From Burkholderia territorii (GTDB lineage Bacteria > Pseudomonadota > Gammaproteobacteria > Burkholderiales > Burkholderiaceae), in the NCBI RefSeq assembly GCF_902833055.1, contig NZ_CADFEJ010000005.1, positions 186,001-250,000 of the forward strand: 64,000 nucleotides of DNA. The letters run 5' to 3'. Every line of letters begins with the position of its first letter. Positions within the stretch are counted from its first letter, which is position 1. Position numbers and translations under genes: made by a program. The notes beneath the pieces are model-generated. The model ran no database searches. It was not told where the DNA came from and saw nothing but the letters and a program-made list of their open reading frames with translations. Positions 53,791 through 62,941 of this stretch are shown in pieces.

Positions 53791-55581
53791 TCAGAACTGG
53801 TCTTCCGTCAACGCGAGCACGCTCTCGTTGCCCTTCGCGCCGACGATCGACGCTTCGAGCGCGCCGGCCTGCACGAGGACGTGTTCCGCATAGCATTGCG
53901 CGATCGCGATCTTCGCATCGAAGAACGCCGTGTCGCTCGCGCGGTTCGCATGCGCCGCCAGCAGCGCGCGCGCCATCTGCCACCCGCACAGCACCACGCC
54001 CGCCAGCTTCAGATACGGCACGCTGCCGGCGAACACCGCGTTCGGGTCCTGCTTCACGTTCGCGAGCACGTAGTCGACCACCGTCGACAGCGCGCGCGCA
54101 CCCTTTTCCAACTGCGCCTTCATCGATGCGGCCGCCGCGCCGTCCACCTTGCCGAGCGCCGCGACGGTGTCTCCGATCTCCGCGATCAGCGCCTTCGCCA
54201 CCGCACCGCCGTCGCGCATCGTCTTGCGGCCGACCAGGTCGTTCGCCTGGATCGCGGTCGTGCCTTCGTAGATCGCGAGGATCCGCGCATCGCGGTAATA
54301 CTGCGCGGCGCCGGTTTCCTCGATGAAGCCCATCCCGCCGTGCACCTGCACGCCGAGGCTCGCGACGTCGTTCACCATCTCCGTGCTCCAGCCCTTCACG
54401 ACCGGCACCAGATATTCGTAGATTGCCTGATGACGCGCCCGCGTCGCCTCGTCCGAATGGCGGTGGGCAATGTCGCTGTGCGCGGCTGCCACGTAGGCCA
54501 GCGCCCGCGCGCCTTCGGTCAGCGCACGCATCGTGCCGAGCATGCGGCGCACGTCCGGGTGATGGATGATCGTCACGGACTGCTTCGCCGAACCGTCGAC
54601 CGGGCGGCTCTGCACGCGCTCCTTCGCGAACGCCGCGGCCTTCTGGTATGCGCGATCGGCCACGCCGATGCCCTGCATCCCGACGCCGAAGCGCGCGGCG
54701 TTCATCATGATGAACATGTATTCGAGGCCGCGATTCTCCTCGCCGACCAGATAGCCGATCGCGCCGCCGTGGTCGCCGTATTGCAGCACCGCGGTCGGGC
54801 TCGCCTTGATCCCGAGCTTGTGCTCGATCGACACGCAGTGCACGTCGTTGCGTGCGCCGAGCGAACCGTCGTCGTTGACGAGGAACTTCGGCACGATGAA
54901 CAGCGAGATGCCCTTCACGCCTTCCGGCGCGTTCGGCGTGCGCGCGAGCACCAGGTGGACGATGTTGTCCGCCATGTCGTGCTCGCCCCACGTGATGAAG
55001 ATCTTCGTGCCGAACACCTTGTACGTGCCGTCGCCCTGCGGCTCCGCGCGCGAGCGCACCAGTGCCAGGTCCGAGCCGGCCTGCGGCTCGGTCAGGTTCA
55101 TCGTGCCGGTCCATTCGCCCGAGATCAGCTTCGGCACGTAACGTTGCTGCTGTTCGTCGGTGCCGGCCGTCAGCAGCGCCTCGATCGCGCCGTCGGTGAG
55201 CAGCGGGCACAGCGCGAACGACAGGTTCGACGCGTTCAGCATCTCGATGCACGGCGTCGCGATCAGCTTCGGCAATCCTTGACCGTCGTATTCGGCCGGG
55301 TGCTGCAACCCTTGCCAGCCGCCTTCGACGAACTGGCGGAACGCGGCGCCGAAGCCGGGCGTCGCCGTCACGACGCCGTCCTTCCAGCTGCTCGGATTGC
55401 GGTCGCCCTCGACGTTCAGCGGCGCCAGCACTTCACCGCAGAATTTCGCGGATTCGTCGAGCACGGCCTGCGCGGTGTCGTAGCCGGCGTCCTCGAAGCC
55501 CGGCAACTGCGCGACGGTGTCGATGCCCGCGAGTTCCTTCAGCACGAACAGCATGTCCTTGACAGGGGCGTTATAGCTCAT
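53791..55581 (-). CDS. Acyl-CoA dehydrogenase (long, C-terminal extension type)
   Basis: The 596-residue FAD enzyme introduces the 2,3 double bond into acyl-CoA. Blocks are [20 protein letters not shown] (FAD-contact), [36 protein letters not shown] and the catalytic-Glu loop [20 protein letters not shown]. The extra C-terminal 120 residues identify the large FadE12/AcdA-like subgroup (TCA-type with DUF-like tail). It is first in the minus-strand set with ETF-QO (34 bp), thiolase and hydroxyacyl-CoA dehydrogenase. The 846 bp upstream contain a perfect 12-bp palindrome. Confidence 0.95.
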   Translation of the reverse strand: MSYNAPVKDMLFVLKELAGIDTVAQLPGFEDAGYDTAQAVLDESAKFCGEVLAPLNVEGDRNPSSWKDGVVTATPGFGAAFRQFVEGGWQGLQHPAEYDGQGLPKLIATPCIEMLNASNLSFALCPLLTDGAIEALLTAGTDEQQQRYVPKLISGEWTGTMNLTEPQAGSDLALVRSRAEPQGDGTYKVFGTKIFITWGEHDMADNIVHLVLARTPNAPEGVKGISLFIVPKFLVNDDGSLGARNDVHCVSIEHKLGIKASPTAVLQYGDHGGAIGYLVGEENRGLEYMFIMMNAARFGVGMQGIGVADRAYQKAAAFAKERVQSRPVDGSAKQSVTIIHHPDVRRMLGTMRALTEGARALAYVAAAHSDIAHRHSDEATRARHQAIYEYLVPVVKGWSTEMVNDVASLGVQVHGGMGFIEETGAAQYYRDARILAIYEGTTAIQANDLVGRKTMRDGGAVAKALIAEIGDTVAALGKVDGAAAASMKAQLEKGARALSTVVDYVLANVKQDPNAVFAGSVPYLKLAGVVLCGWQMARALLAAHANRASDTAFFDAKIAIAQCYAEHVLVQAGALEASIVGAKGNESVLALTEDQF

Positions 55582-56116
55582 GGTCGATGTTCCAAATCAG
55601 GCGGTGAATGAGGCGCGCGGCCCGGGCGGCTGCGGCAAAAACGGCCAGCGCCGGGCGACGTCGTAAGCCATCGTAATGCCGCGCCGCCGGTTTTCCATTG
55701 TCATATCCGGCCCACATGGTGACAAAACCGGCCACGCGATGCGCGCGGCGATGACAAAAACATGCGCCCGGGACGGGCGTAGTCGACGACCGGCTTCGCC
55801 ACCGGCGACGCGCAATCGGCGTGCCGGCGGGCTGCGCCGGGCGGCTGTGCGGTGTTCGATTCCGGGCATGCCGAAGAAATGCGTCACCGATTGGCATGGC
55901 GTCCGGCGCCAAATCGGCCGCCCTTTTTCGCCGTCCGCGCCCGCGCGTTTCTGCGTAGACTTTCGTCACATCATGCCAGGCAAGCGCGGGAGCGGAAACC
56001 GCGCGGCAAGCAGCGCGCCATTGACCTGCCGGCCGGTTGGAACCGCCAGTGGGCAGCGGGCCATCGGAAGCCGCACGGGAAGCCGGTCATGGGACGCCCG
56101 TGTCGTCCCGCCGCGC

Positions 56117-56148
56117 GGCAGCGTCGCAGCGTGGCAGCGTGGCAGCGG
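56117..56148. repeat. Tandem 8-bp repeat
   Basis: Four consecutive octamers, GGCAGCGT, CGCAGCGT, GGCAGCGT and GGCAGCGG, lie in the divergent region upstream of pntA and the acyl-CoA dehydrogenase gene. Copy number may vary by slippage. No coding frame is supported. Confidence 0.7.
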
Positions 56149-56296
56149 CCGCTCAATCGCGTCGTCAACATCCGTTCGGCCGACGCGATATCCGCCGCGC
56201 GTGGATAAAACGCAACAGAACATCGGAACACGCGATCGATATATTTGTGCACTCGATAGCGCCATCGTTATGCGGCATACTCTATCCGCATTCAGC

Positions 56297-56308
56297 GAAC
56301 GATCGTTC
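56297..56308. promoter_or_regulatory. Perfect palindrome GAACGATCGTTC
   Basis: A 12-bp perfect palindrome about 120 bp before the pntA start and about 715 bp before the acyl-CoA dehydrogenase start. The form is common for TetR-family operators. The regulator is unknown. Confidence 0.4.
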
Positions 56309-56427
56309 TATTTGCGACGCACACCCTCGCACACGCCACTAAACACGCACATGATTCTGGTACCTTGACGCACCGGCCCACGTGATTCGCGATGGCCATC
56401 ACCGATCCATCACCCATCTTTCCTACT

Positions 56428-58029
56428 ATGACATTACAGATTGGGATTCCTCTGGAGACAGCCACTCAGGAACGGCGCGTGGCGACCGTCCCCGAAGTGG
56501 TCGAGAAACTGATCAAGCTGGGTTTTACGGTGGCCGTCCAAAGCGGCGCCGGGGCCGGCGCGAACTTTGACGATGATGCGTACCGCGCAGCCGGCGCAAC
56601 GGTGGTCGCGACCGCCGCCGAGCTCTGGTCCGGCAGCGACATCGTGTTCAAGGTGCGCCCGCCGAGCGCCGACGAAGTCGCGCTGATGCGCGAGGGCGGC
56701 ACGCTGATCGGCTTCGTGTGGCCCGCGCAGAACCCCGAGCTGATGCAGCAGCTGGCCGCGAAGCGCGCCACGGTGCTGGCGATCGATTCGCTGCCGCGCA
56801 CGCTGTCGCGCGCGCAGAAGATGGACGCGCTCACGTCGATGGCCGGCATCAGCGGCTATCGCGCGGTGATCGAGGCCGCGCATGCGTTCGGCCGCTTCCT
56901 GAACGGCCAGGTCACGGCGGCCGGCAAGATCCCGCCGGCCAAGGTGTTCATTGCCGGCGCCGGCGTGGCCGGTCTCGCCGCGATCGGCACGGCCGCGAGT
57001 CTCGGCGCGATCGTGCGCGCGAACGACACGCGCGCCGAGGTGGCCGATCAGGTCAAGTCGCTGGGCGGCGAATTCGTCAAGGTCGACTACGAAGAGGAAG
57101 GCTCGGGCGGCGGCGGCTATGCGAAGGTGATGAGCGAAGGCTTCCAGCAAGCGCAGCGCGCGATGTACGCGCAGCAGGCCAAGGACGCCGACATCATCAT
57201 CACCACCGCGCTGATTCCCGGCAAGCCCGCGCCGAAACTCATCACGGCCGACATGGTGCAGTCGATGAAGCCCGGCAGCGTGATCGTCGACATGGCCGCC
57301 GAACAGGGCGGCAACTGCGAGCTCACGGTGCCCGGCGAAGCGGTCGTGCGCCACGGTGTGACGATCGTCGGCTATACCGATCTCGCATCGCGCCTGTCGC
57401 GGCAGTCGTCCACGCTGTATGCAACCAACCTGCTGCGCGTGATCGAGGAGCTGTGCAAGGCGAAGGACGGCACCATCAACGTCGACTTCGACGACGATGC
57501 GATCCGCGGCCTCACCGTGATCAAGGAAGGCAACGTCACCTGGCCGCCGCCGCCGATCAAGCAGCCGGCCGTCGCGCCCAAGCCGGCCGCGGCCGCGCCC
57601 GCGGCGTCCGCACCGGCGAAGTCCAAGGGCCACGGCCATGGCGGCGAGCCGATGTCGGCCAAGGCGCTCACGATCGTGTTCGCGATCGGCGCGCTGGCCT
57701 TCCTGCTGGTCGGCCAGTTCGCGCCGTCGAGCTTCCTGTCGCACTTCACGGTGTTCGTGCTCGCGTGCTTCGTCGGCTACATGGTGATCTGGAACGTCAC
57801 GCCGTCGCTGCACACGCCGCTGATGAGCGTGACCAACGCGATCTCGTCGATCATCGCGATCGGCGCACTCGTGCAGGTCGCGCCGCCGCTGGGCGAGCTG
57901 GCCAATGCCGGCGACCGTCCGTCCGGGCTGATCCTCGGCCTGGCGGTGGGCGCGCTCACGCTCACGGCCGTCAACATGTTCGGCGGCTTCGCGGTCACGC
58001 GCCGCATGCTGGCGATGTTCCGCAAATAA
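56428..58029 (+). CDS. pntA: Proton-translocating NAD(P) transhydrogenase subunit alpha (fused PntA)
   Basis: The 533-residue subunit carries the NAD(H)-binding domain I and the four-helix membrane domain in one chain. It begins [20 protein letters not shown]. The dinucleotide motif is [20 protein letters not shown] and a proton-pump-linked block is [20 protein letters not shown]. An Ala/Pro-rich linker (about 380-410, including GHGHGG) precedes the membrane helices. With PntB it couples hydride transfer from NADH to NADP+ to proton inflow. ATG 56428 matches the E. coli-type start, and the frame is open to 56392. Confidence 0.96.
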   Translation: MTLQIGIPLETATQERRVATVPEVVEKLIKLGFTVAVQSGAGAGANFDDDAYRAAGATVVATAAELWSGSDIVFKVRPPSADEVALMREGGTLIGFVWPAQNPELMQQLAAKRATVLAIDSLPRTLSRAQKMDALTSMAGISGYRAVIEAAHAFGRFLNGQVTAAGKIPPAKVFIAGAGVAGLAAIGTAASLGAIVRANDTRAEVADQVKSLGGEFVKVDYEEEGSGGGGYAKVMSEGFQQAQRAMYAQQAKDADIIITTALIPGKPAPKLITADMVQSMKPGSVIVDMAAEQGGNCELTVPGEAVVRHGVTIVGYTDLASRLSRQSSTLYATNLLRVIEELCKAKDGTINVDFDDDAIRGLTVIKEGNVTWPPPPIKQPAVAPKPAAAAPAASAPAKSKGHGHGGEPMSAKALTIVFAIGALAFLLVGQFAPSSFLSHFTVFVLACFVGYMVIWNVTPSLHTPLMSVTNAISSIIAIGALVQVAPPLGELANAGDRPSGLILGLAVGALTLTAVNMFGGFAVTRRMLAMFRK

Positions 58030-58042
58030 GGGGACGACAACG

Positions 58043-59458
58043 ATGACTTCCAACCTGACTACCGTCTCCTATATCGGCGCCGCGATCCTGTTCATCCTCA
58101 GCCTGGGCGGCCTCGCCAATCCCGAAACCGCACGCCGCGGCAACCTGCTCGGCATGATCGGCATGCTGATCGCCGTGCTGGCGACCGTCGCCGGTCCGCG
58201 CGTGTCGGCCGCGGGCATTCCGTACGTGATCGCGGCGCTCGTCGTCGGCGGTGCCGTCGGCCTGTACGCCGCGAAGAAGGTGCAGATGACGCAGATGCCG
58301 GAGCTGGTCGCGCTGATGCACAGCCTGGTCGGCCTCGCGGCGTGCCTCGTCGGCTTCGCGAGCTACATCGACACGTCGCTGCAGTTCACGGGCGCGGAGA
58401 AGGCCATCCACGAGGTCGAGATTTATGTCGGGATCCTGATCGGTGCGGTGACCTTCGCGGGCTCGATCATCGCGTTCGGCAAGCTGTCCGGCAAGATCGG
58501 CGGCAAGCCGCTGCTGCTGCCGGCGCGGCACTGGCTGAACCTGGCCGCGCTGCTGATCGTGATCTACTACGGCCGTGCGTTCCTGCATGCGGAAACCATC
58601 CAGGACGGCATGCTGCCGCTCATCGTGATGACCGTGATCTCGCTGCTGTTCGGCGTGCACATGGTGATGGCGATCGGCGGCGCGGACATGCCGGTCGTGG
58701 TCTCGATGCTCAACAGCTACTCGGGGTGGGCGGCGGCGGCCACCGGCTTCATGCTCGGCAACGACCTGCTGATCGTGATCGGCGCGCTGGTGGGCTCGTC
58801 CGGTGCGATTCTGTCGTACATCATGTGTCGCGCGATGAACCGCAACTTCATCAGCGTGATCGCCGGCGGTTTCGGCAGCGGCGCGGGCGCACCGGCGGCA
58901 GCCGGCGGCGGCGCGGCACAGCCGGCCGGCGAGGCGGTCGCGGTCAGCGCGGCGGAGACGGCGGAGCTGCTGCGCGAGGCGAAGCGCGTGATCATCGTGC
59001 CTGGCTACGGGATGGCGGTCGCACAGGCGCAGCACACGGTGTTCGAGCTGACGAAGCTGCTGCGCGAGAAGGGCGTCGACGTGCGTTTCGCGATCCACCC
59101 GGTTGCGGGCCGCATGCCGGGGCACATGAACGTGCTGCTGGCCGAAGCGAAGGTGCCGTACGACATCGTGCTCGAAATGGACGAGATCAACGGCGACTTC
59201 CCCGAGGCCGACGTGTCGATGGTGATCGGCGCGAACGACATCGTGAACCCGGCCGCGCAGGATGACCCGTCGAGCCCGATCGCCGGCATGCCGGTGCTCG
59301 AAGTGTGGAAGGCGAAGACGTCGATCGTGATGAAGCGCAGCATGGCCTCGGGCTATGCGGGCGTCGACAATCCGCTGTTCTACAAGGACAACAATCGCAT
59401 GTTGTTCGGCGACGCGAAGTCGATGCTGAATGAAATCTTCGGCGCTCTGAAAGCCTGA
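58043..59458 (+). CDS. pntB: Proton-translocating NAD(P) transhydrogenase subunit beta
   Basis: The 471-residue subunit begins [20 protein letters not shown]. Its first half is about nine membrane helices that form the proton channel with PntA. The second half is the NADP(H)-binding domain III with the motif [18 protein letters not shown] (G-x-G-x2-A/V) and the conserved [20 protein letters not shown], then [21 protein letters not shown] sits before the ATG, and a 13-bp gap links it to pntA. The complex supplies NADPH for biosynthesis. Confidence 0.97.
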   Translation: MTSNLTTVSYIGAAILFILSLGGLANPETARRGNLLGMIGMLIAVLATVAGPRVSAAGIPYVIAALVVGGAVGLYAAKKVQMTQMPELVALMHSLVGLAACLVGFASYIDTSLQFTGAEKAIHEVEIYVGILIGAVTFAGSIIAFGKLSGKIGGKPLLLPARHWLNLAALLIVIYYGRAFLHAETIQDGMLPLIVMTVISLLFGVHMVMAIGGADMPVVVSMLNSYSGWAAAATGFMLGNDLLIVIGALVGSSGAILSYIMCRAMNRNFISVIAGGFGSGAGAPAAAGGGAAQPAGEAVAVSAAETAELLREAKRVIIVPGYGMAVAQAQHTVFELTKLLREKGVDVRFAIHPVAGRMPGHMNVLLAEAKVPYDIVLEMDEINGDFPEADVSMVIGANDIVNPAAQDDPSSPIAGMPVLEVWKAKTSIVMKRSMASGYAGVDNPLFYKDNNRMLFGDAKSMLNEIFGALKA

Positions 59459-59520
59459 GTACGGCCGCGCGCGCGGAGCGGGCAGCGCTCCGCTCCGGCG
59501 CCGCGCGGCGCCTGCCTCTC

Positions 59521-59613
59521 CCGACGGAACTCGGGATACGCTACCGGCCGCTCGCCGAGTCGATGAACGACTTCTTTCAGCAACTGATCGAAACCGGGCA
59601 ACTGAAGCGGTGA
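59521..59613 (+). pseudogene. C-terminal remnant of an epimerase/SDR-like gene
   Basis: Downstream of pntB, one plus-strand frame reads ELGIRYRPLAESMNDFFQQL followed by IETGQLKR and a stop at 59611-59613. The L-G-x-x-Y-R-P-L-x-E-S pattern is what remains at the C-terminus of NAD-dependent epimerase/extended SDR proteins. The frame upstream runs into pntB without a start or family sequence, so only the tail of a lost gene survives. A chance ORF cannot be excluded. Confidence 0.4.
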
Positions 59614-59817
59614 CCGCTTCCTGATTGCACCGGGCTAGCCGGTCGTGCCGTTCGACCTCGGCGAATGCCTCTGTGCGTTGCTGCCGCGCGCGCCCGATAC
59701 GCGGCGCAGGGCCGCGCGCTGTCCACGCAATGCGCTGCGCGACGACAGGGAGCCATCCATGGGATCGCACGAAGGATGCCGGTTATGGGAGCGGGTTCGA
59801 ATGCACCGCGCGACGCG

Positions 59818-60864
59818 CTACGTGCGCCGCCGGTAAGTGCCCGGCGTGCTGCCCGTCCAGTGGCGGAACGCGCGATGGAACGCGCTCGGATCGTCGAAGC
59901 CGATATCGGCACCGATCGCCGCGATCGTGTCGAGCGTGTCGGTGAGCCGCTGGATCGCGATGTCGCGCCGCAGTTCGTCCTTGAGCGCCTGGAACGTCGT
60001 GCCTTCCGACGCGAGATGACGGCTCAGCGTGCGCACCGAACAATGCAGATGCTCGGCCGCCTGGTCGATCACCGGCAGGTTGGGCAGCGCCTCCGACAGG
60101 AATTGCCGCACGCGATGGCATACGAGCTGTTCGCTGAACGATTCGAAGATCCAGTCGCCGGGCGCGCGCGCGAGGAACTTGCGCAGGTTGCGCTTGCTCT
60201 GCCGGATCGGGGCGTCGAGGTAGTCGGCGCTGAAGCGCATCAACGTGCGTTCGCAGTCGAACTGCACGGAGCCGGTAAAGAAGTACAGATGCTCGACCGC
60301 ATGGCGCGGACGCGGGCACGCGAACTCGATCTGCAACAGCGGGATCTTCTGCCCGATCAGCCACGAACACACGCCGTGCACAAGCTTGAGCATCAACTCC
60401 TGGCCGAGCGCGCCGATCGGGCCGATAGCCGGGTTCGGCCGCAGCAGCACCTGCGCGACCAAGCCGTCGCGCTTCGATTCGACGAAGAAGTCGTCGAGCA
60501 GGATATGGAAGAACTGGCCGAAACGATGCAGCGCCGTTTCGAGGTTGCGCGCATCGAGCAGGCTCAGGCACAGGTATTTCAGCGTGCCGCCGCGCAGCGG
60601 GCGCGAGAAGATGCCGGGCATCTCGTCGTCGAGGTCGATCGCGAGCGTGCGGTACAGCGTCGAGAACTGCTCTTCCGTCACGCGCGCATGCGGCTCGCCG
60701 AGCAGCTCGAGCGAAATGCCGGCCCCGCGCAGGTAGCGCTCGACCACGTCGCGCTGCGCGCCCGCACTCGCGAGGAAGCCATTGACGAGCGAGATCGGCA
60801 CCGTCGCGCTCGGCGACGGCAGCGCACGCCCGGGCTGGGCGGAAGGTGAGTCTGAACCGGTCAT
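59818..60864 (-). CDS. AraC-family regulator with arabinose_bd-like (OruR-type) N-terminus
   Basis: The 348-residue regulator has a long N-terminal sensor (VPISLVNGFLASAGAQ, LDDEMPGIFSRPLRGGTLKY) and a C-terminal AraC helix-turn-helix pair (LPVIDQAAEHLHCSVRTLSR, AIGADIGFDDPSAFHRAFRHWTGSTP). ATG 60864 gives the usual length. An alternative ATG at 60987, overlapping the ligase stop as TGATG, would add 41 low-complexity, Lys/Ala/Pro-rich residues. It lies just downstream of the acyl-CoA ligase on the same strand and may be co-transcribed with it, probably as its regulator. Confidence 0.9.
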   Translation of the reverse strand: MTGSDSPSAQPGRALPSPSATVPISLVNGFLASAGAQRDVVERYLRGAGISLELLGEPHARVTEEQFSTLYRTLAIDLDDEMPGIFSRPLRGGTLKYLCLSLLDARNLETALHRFGQFFHILLDDFFVESKRDGLVAQVLLRPNPAIGPIGALGQELMLKLVHGVCSWLIGQKIPLLQIEFACPRPRHAVEHLYFFTGSVQFDCERTLMRFSADYLDAPIRQSKRNLRKFLARAPGDWIFESFSEQLVCHRVRQFLSEALPNLPVIDQAAEHLHCSVRTLSRHLASEGTTFQALKDELRRDIAIQRLTDTLDTIAAIGADIGFDDPSAFHRAFRHWTGSTPGTYRRRT

Positions 60865-60986
60865 CGCGTCCCCGTCGGTCGAACCGCTCGCATTGTACTT
60901 GAGCGGCCCGGGCCGGGCCTTCGGGGCCTTCGGAGCTTTCGGCGCACCGGCTCGCGCGCCGTCGGGCGCGCGGCGCTTCGGCGCCA

Positions 60987-62621
60987 TCAGTCCGCGCGGC
61001 TGAGTTCCCGGCGCAGGATCTTGCCGACCGTCGACTTCGGCAGCCGGTCGACCAGGCGGATCAGCTTCGGCACCTTGTAGGCCGCGAGATTCGCGCGGCA
61101 ATGCGCGACGATCTCCGCTTCCGTCACGACCGCGTCCGGCGCGAGCACCACGAACAGCTTGACCGCCTCGCCGGTGCGCTCGTCCGGCACGCCGATGCAC
61201 GCGCATTCGGCCACGCCCGGCAGCGACGTGGCAGCGGCTTCCACCTCGTTCGGATACACGTTGAAGCCCGACACGATGATCATGTCCTTCTTGCGATCGA
61301 CGATCTTCAGGAAGCCGGCCGCGTCGAACACGCCGATGTCGCCGGTGCGGAAGTAGCAGTCCGCGGTGAATGCGGCGGCATTCGCGTCCGGTTTGCGCCA
61401 GTAGCCGCCCATCACCTGCGGGCCCTTCACGCAGATCTCGCCCGCTTCGCCGATCTCGACCTCGCGATCCTGGTCGTCCAGCAGCTTCACGTCGGTCGAC
61501 GGCAGCGGCACGCCCGTCGTGCCGGTGAACGCATCGACCGACTGCGGGTTGAACGTGACCACCGGCGACGTCTCCGACAGCCCGTACCCTTCGCGGATGA
61601 AGTTGCCCGTCACCGCCTGCCAGCGCGCGGAGATCACGTCGATCACCGCCGCGCCGCCGCCCGCCGACAGCTTCAGCCGCGACCAGTCCACTTCCTTCAG
61701 CCTCGGATGGCTCGCGAGCCCCGCATACAGCGTATTGACGCCGACGAACACGGATGGCCGCGCGGCCTTCAGCACGTCGATGAAGCCGTCCATGTCGCGC
61801 GGGTTCGCGACGAGCCAGTTCTCCGCGCCGATCGCGAAATAGGACAGGAAGTTCACCGTCAGCGCAAAGATGTGATACAGCGGGATCGCTGTGACGACGA
61901 CCTCCTCGCCCGGCTGACGCGCGGCCGGCACGATCGCCGCGAACTGCTCGATGTTCGCGACGAGGTTGCGGTGCGACAGCGCGGCCCCCTTCGACAGCCC
62001 GGTCGTGCCGCCGGTGTACTGCAGCAGCAGCAGGTCGGCGCCGCCGAGCGCGACCGGCTCGAACGCGAGCGATTCGCCGGCGGCGATCGCGTCCGCGAGC
62101 GGAATCGAGCCCGGCGGCAGCGCGTCGCACGCGCCGGCCGGCGCATCGACCACGCCGAGATCGCCGCGCCCGACACTCAGCACGGTGCGCATGCGCGTCT
62201 TGCCGACCACGTCGGCGAACGTGCCCATCGATCCGCCGCACACCACGGCGACTTCGGCACCGGCGTCGTTGAGCTGATGCTCGAGCTCGTGCGCGGTGTA
62301 CAACGGATTCACGTTGACCTGGATCGCGCCGATCCGCGCAACAGCGACGAACACGACCGGAAACGCGAGCACGTTGGGCAGCATCACGGCCACGCGGTCG
62401 CCCTTGCGCACGCCCACGACCCGCTGCAGATACGCGGCGAGCGCGGCCGACCGGCGGTCGACGTCAGCGTAGGTCAGCGTGCGGCCGAACGCGCGGAACG
62501 CGGGGCGATCGGCGAAGCGGCGCATCGCTTCGTCCAGCAGCGCGGTTACGGAAGGATGGCGATCGGCATCGATCTCGGCGGGGATCGAGCCGTACGACCC
62601 GATCCAGTGTCTCTTCGTCAT
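60987..62621 (-). CDS. Long-chain-fatty-acid-CoA ligase (AMP-binding)
   Basis: The 544-residue ANL-superfamily enzyme activates a fatty acid to its CoA thioester with ATP. It begins MTKRHWIGSYGSIPAEIDAD. P-loop-like A3 motif: YTGGTTGLSKGA. A5: REGYGLSETSP. A7/A8: FRTGDIG and KIVDRKKDMIIVSGFNVYP. A10 Lys: LPKSTVGKILRR. The VNVNPLYTAHELEHQL block is typical of FadD. GAGGAGCAGGAC precedes ATG 62621. The AraC-type gene follows directly, and another AraC-type gene is divergent, so control by one of them is likely. Confidence 0.95.
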   Translation of the reverse strand: MTKRHWIGSYGSIPAEIDADRHPSVTALLDEAMRRFADRPAFRAFGRTLTYADVDRRSAALAAYLQRVVGVRKGDRVAVMLPNVLAFPVVFVAVARIGAIQVNVNPLYTAHELEHQLNDAGAEVAVVCGGSMGTFADVVGKTRMRTVLSVGRGDLGVVDAPAGACDALPPGSIPLADAIAAGESLAFEPVALGGADLLLLQYTGGTTGLSKGAALSHRNLVANIEQFAAIVPAARQPGEEVVVTAIPLYHIFALTVNFLSYFAIGAENWLVANPRDMDGFIDVLKAARPSVFVGVNTLYAGLASHPRLKEVDWSRLKLSAGGGAAVIDVISARWQAVTGNFIREGYGLSETSPVVTFNPQSVDAFTGTTGVPLPSTDVKLLDDQDREVEIGEAGEICVKGPQVMGGYWRKPDANAAAFTADCYFRTGDIGVFDAAGFLKIVDRKKDMIIVSGFNVYPNEVEAAATSLPGVAECACIGVPDERTGEAVKLFVVLAPDAVVTEAEIVAHCRANLAAYKVPKLIRLVDRLPKSTVGKILRRELSRAD

Positions 62622-62941
62622 GTCCTGCTCCTCGGGGGACGGCGCCGGGCAGCGCCGTTCGCACGGCGGCCCGTGCACCGGATGCGTCTGGGCCGTCGCC
62701 TGATCGGCGACTATCGCCTGCCAACGATGCTTTGAAAATGATCCCGGCGGTCGAAAAGATGATCGAAACGGACACGCCGGCGCGCGGCGCGCCGCCATCC
62801 ACGCGGAACGCCCGCGCGTCGATTGGCCGTTGCCGGGCCATGCAGGCCTGCTCGCATCGGGGTGAACCCTATGGTGCGCCCGCGCGTTCCGGCGCAGAAT
62901 CGCGAACCCGGAACGGTATCGAATCGGACGCAGAACCAGCC
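62622..62941. other. Divergent control region fadD-like / AraC
   Basis: 320 bp without a gene. It has GC-rich sequence near the ligase start and a short A-rich stretch at about 62735-62775 with repeated GAAAA/GATGATC segments that may include promoters or regulator sites. No clear palindrome was seen. Confidence 0.4.

Larger units (their letters stand above)
55582..56427. other. Divergent intergenic region acyl-CoA dehydrogenase / pntA
   Basis: About 845 bp, the longest gene-free stretch in the window. Shadow frames up to 230 codons occur, but none is family-like. It holds a four-unit 8-bp tandem repeat (56117-56148) and a perfect palindrome (56297-56308). AT-rich sequence at 56220-56320 probably contains promoters. 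No ncRNA was recognised. Confidence 0.45.

Noticed and set aside
59818-62241. 807-codon minus-strand frame joining the AraC gene to an upstream part
   Set aside because: Only the 3' part is family-like. The upstream part is an out-of-frame reading of the acyl-CoA ligase gene, so it is not a fusion.
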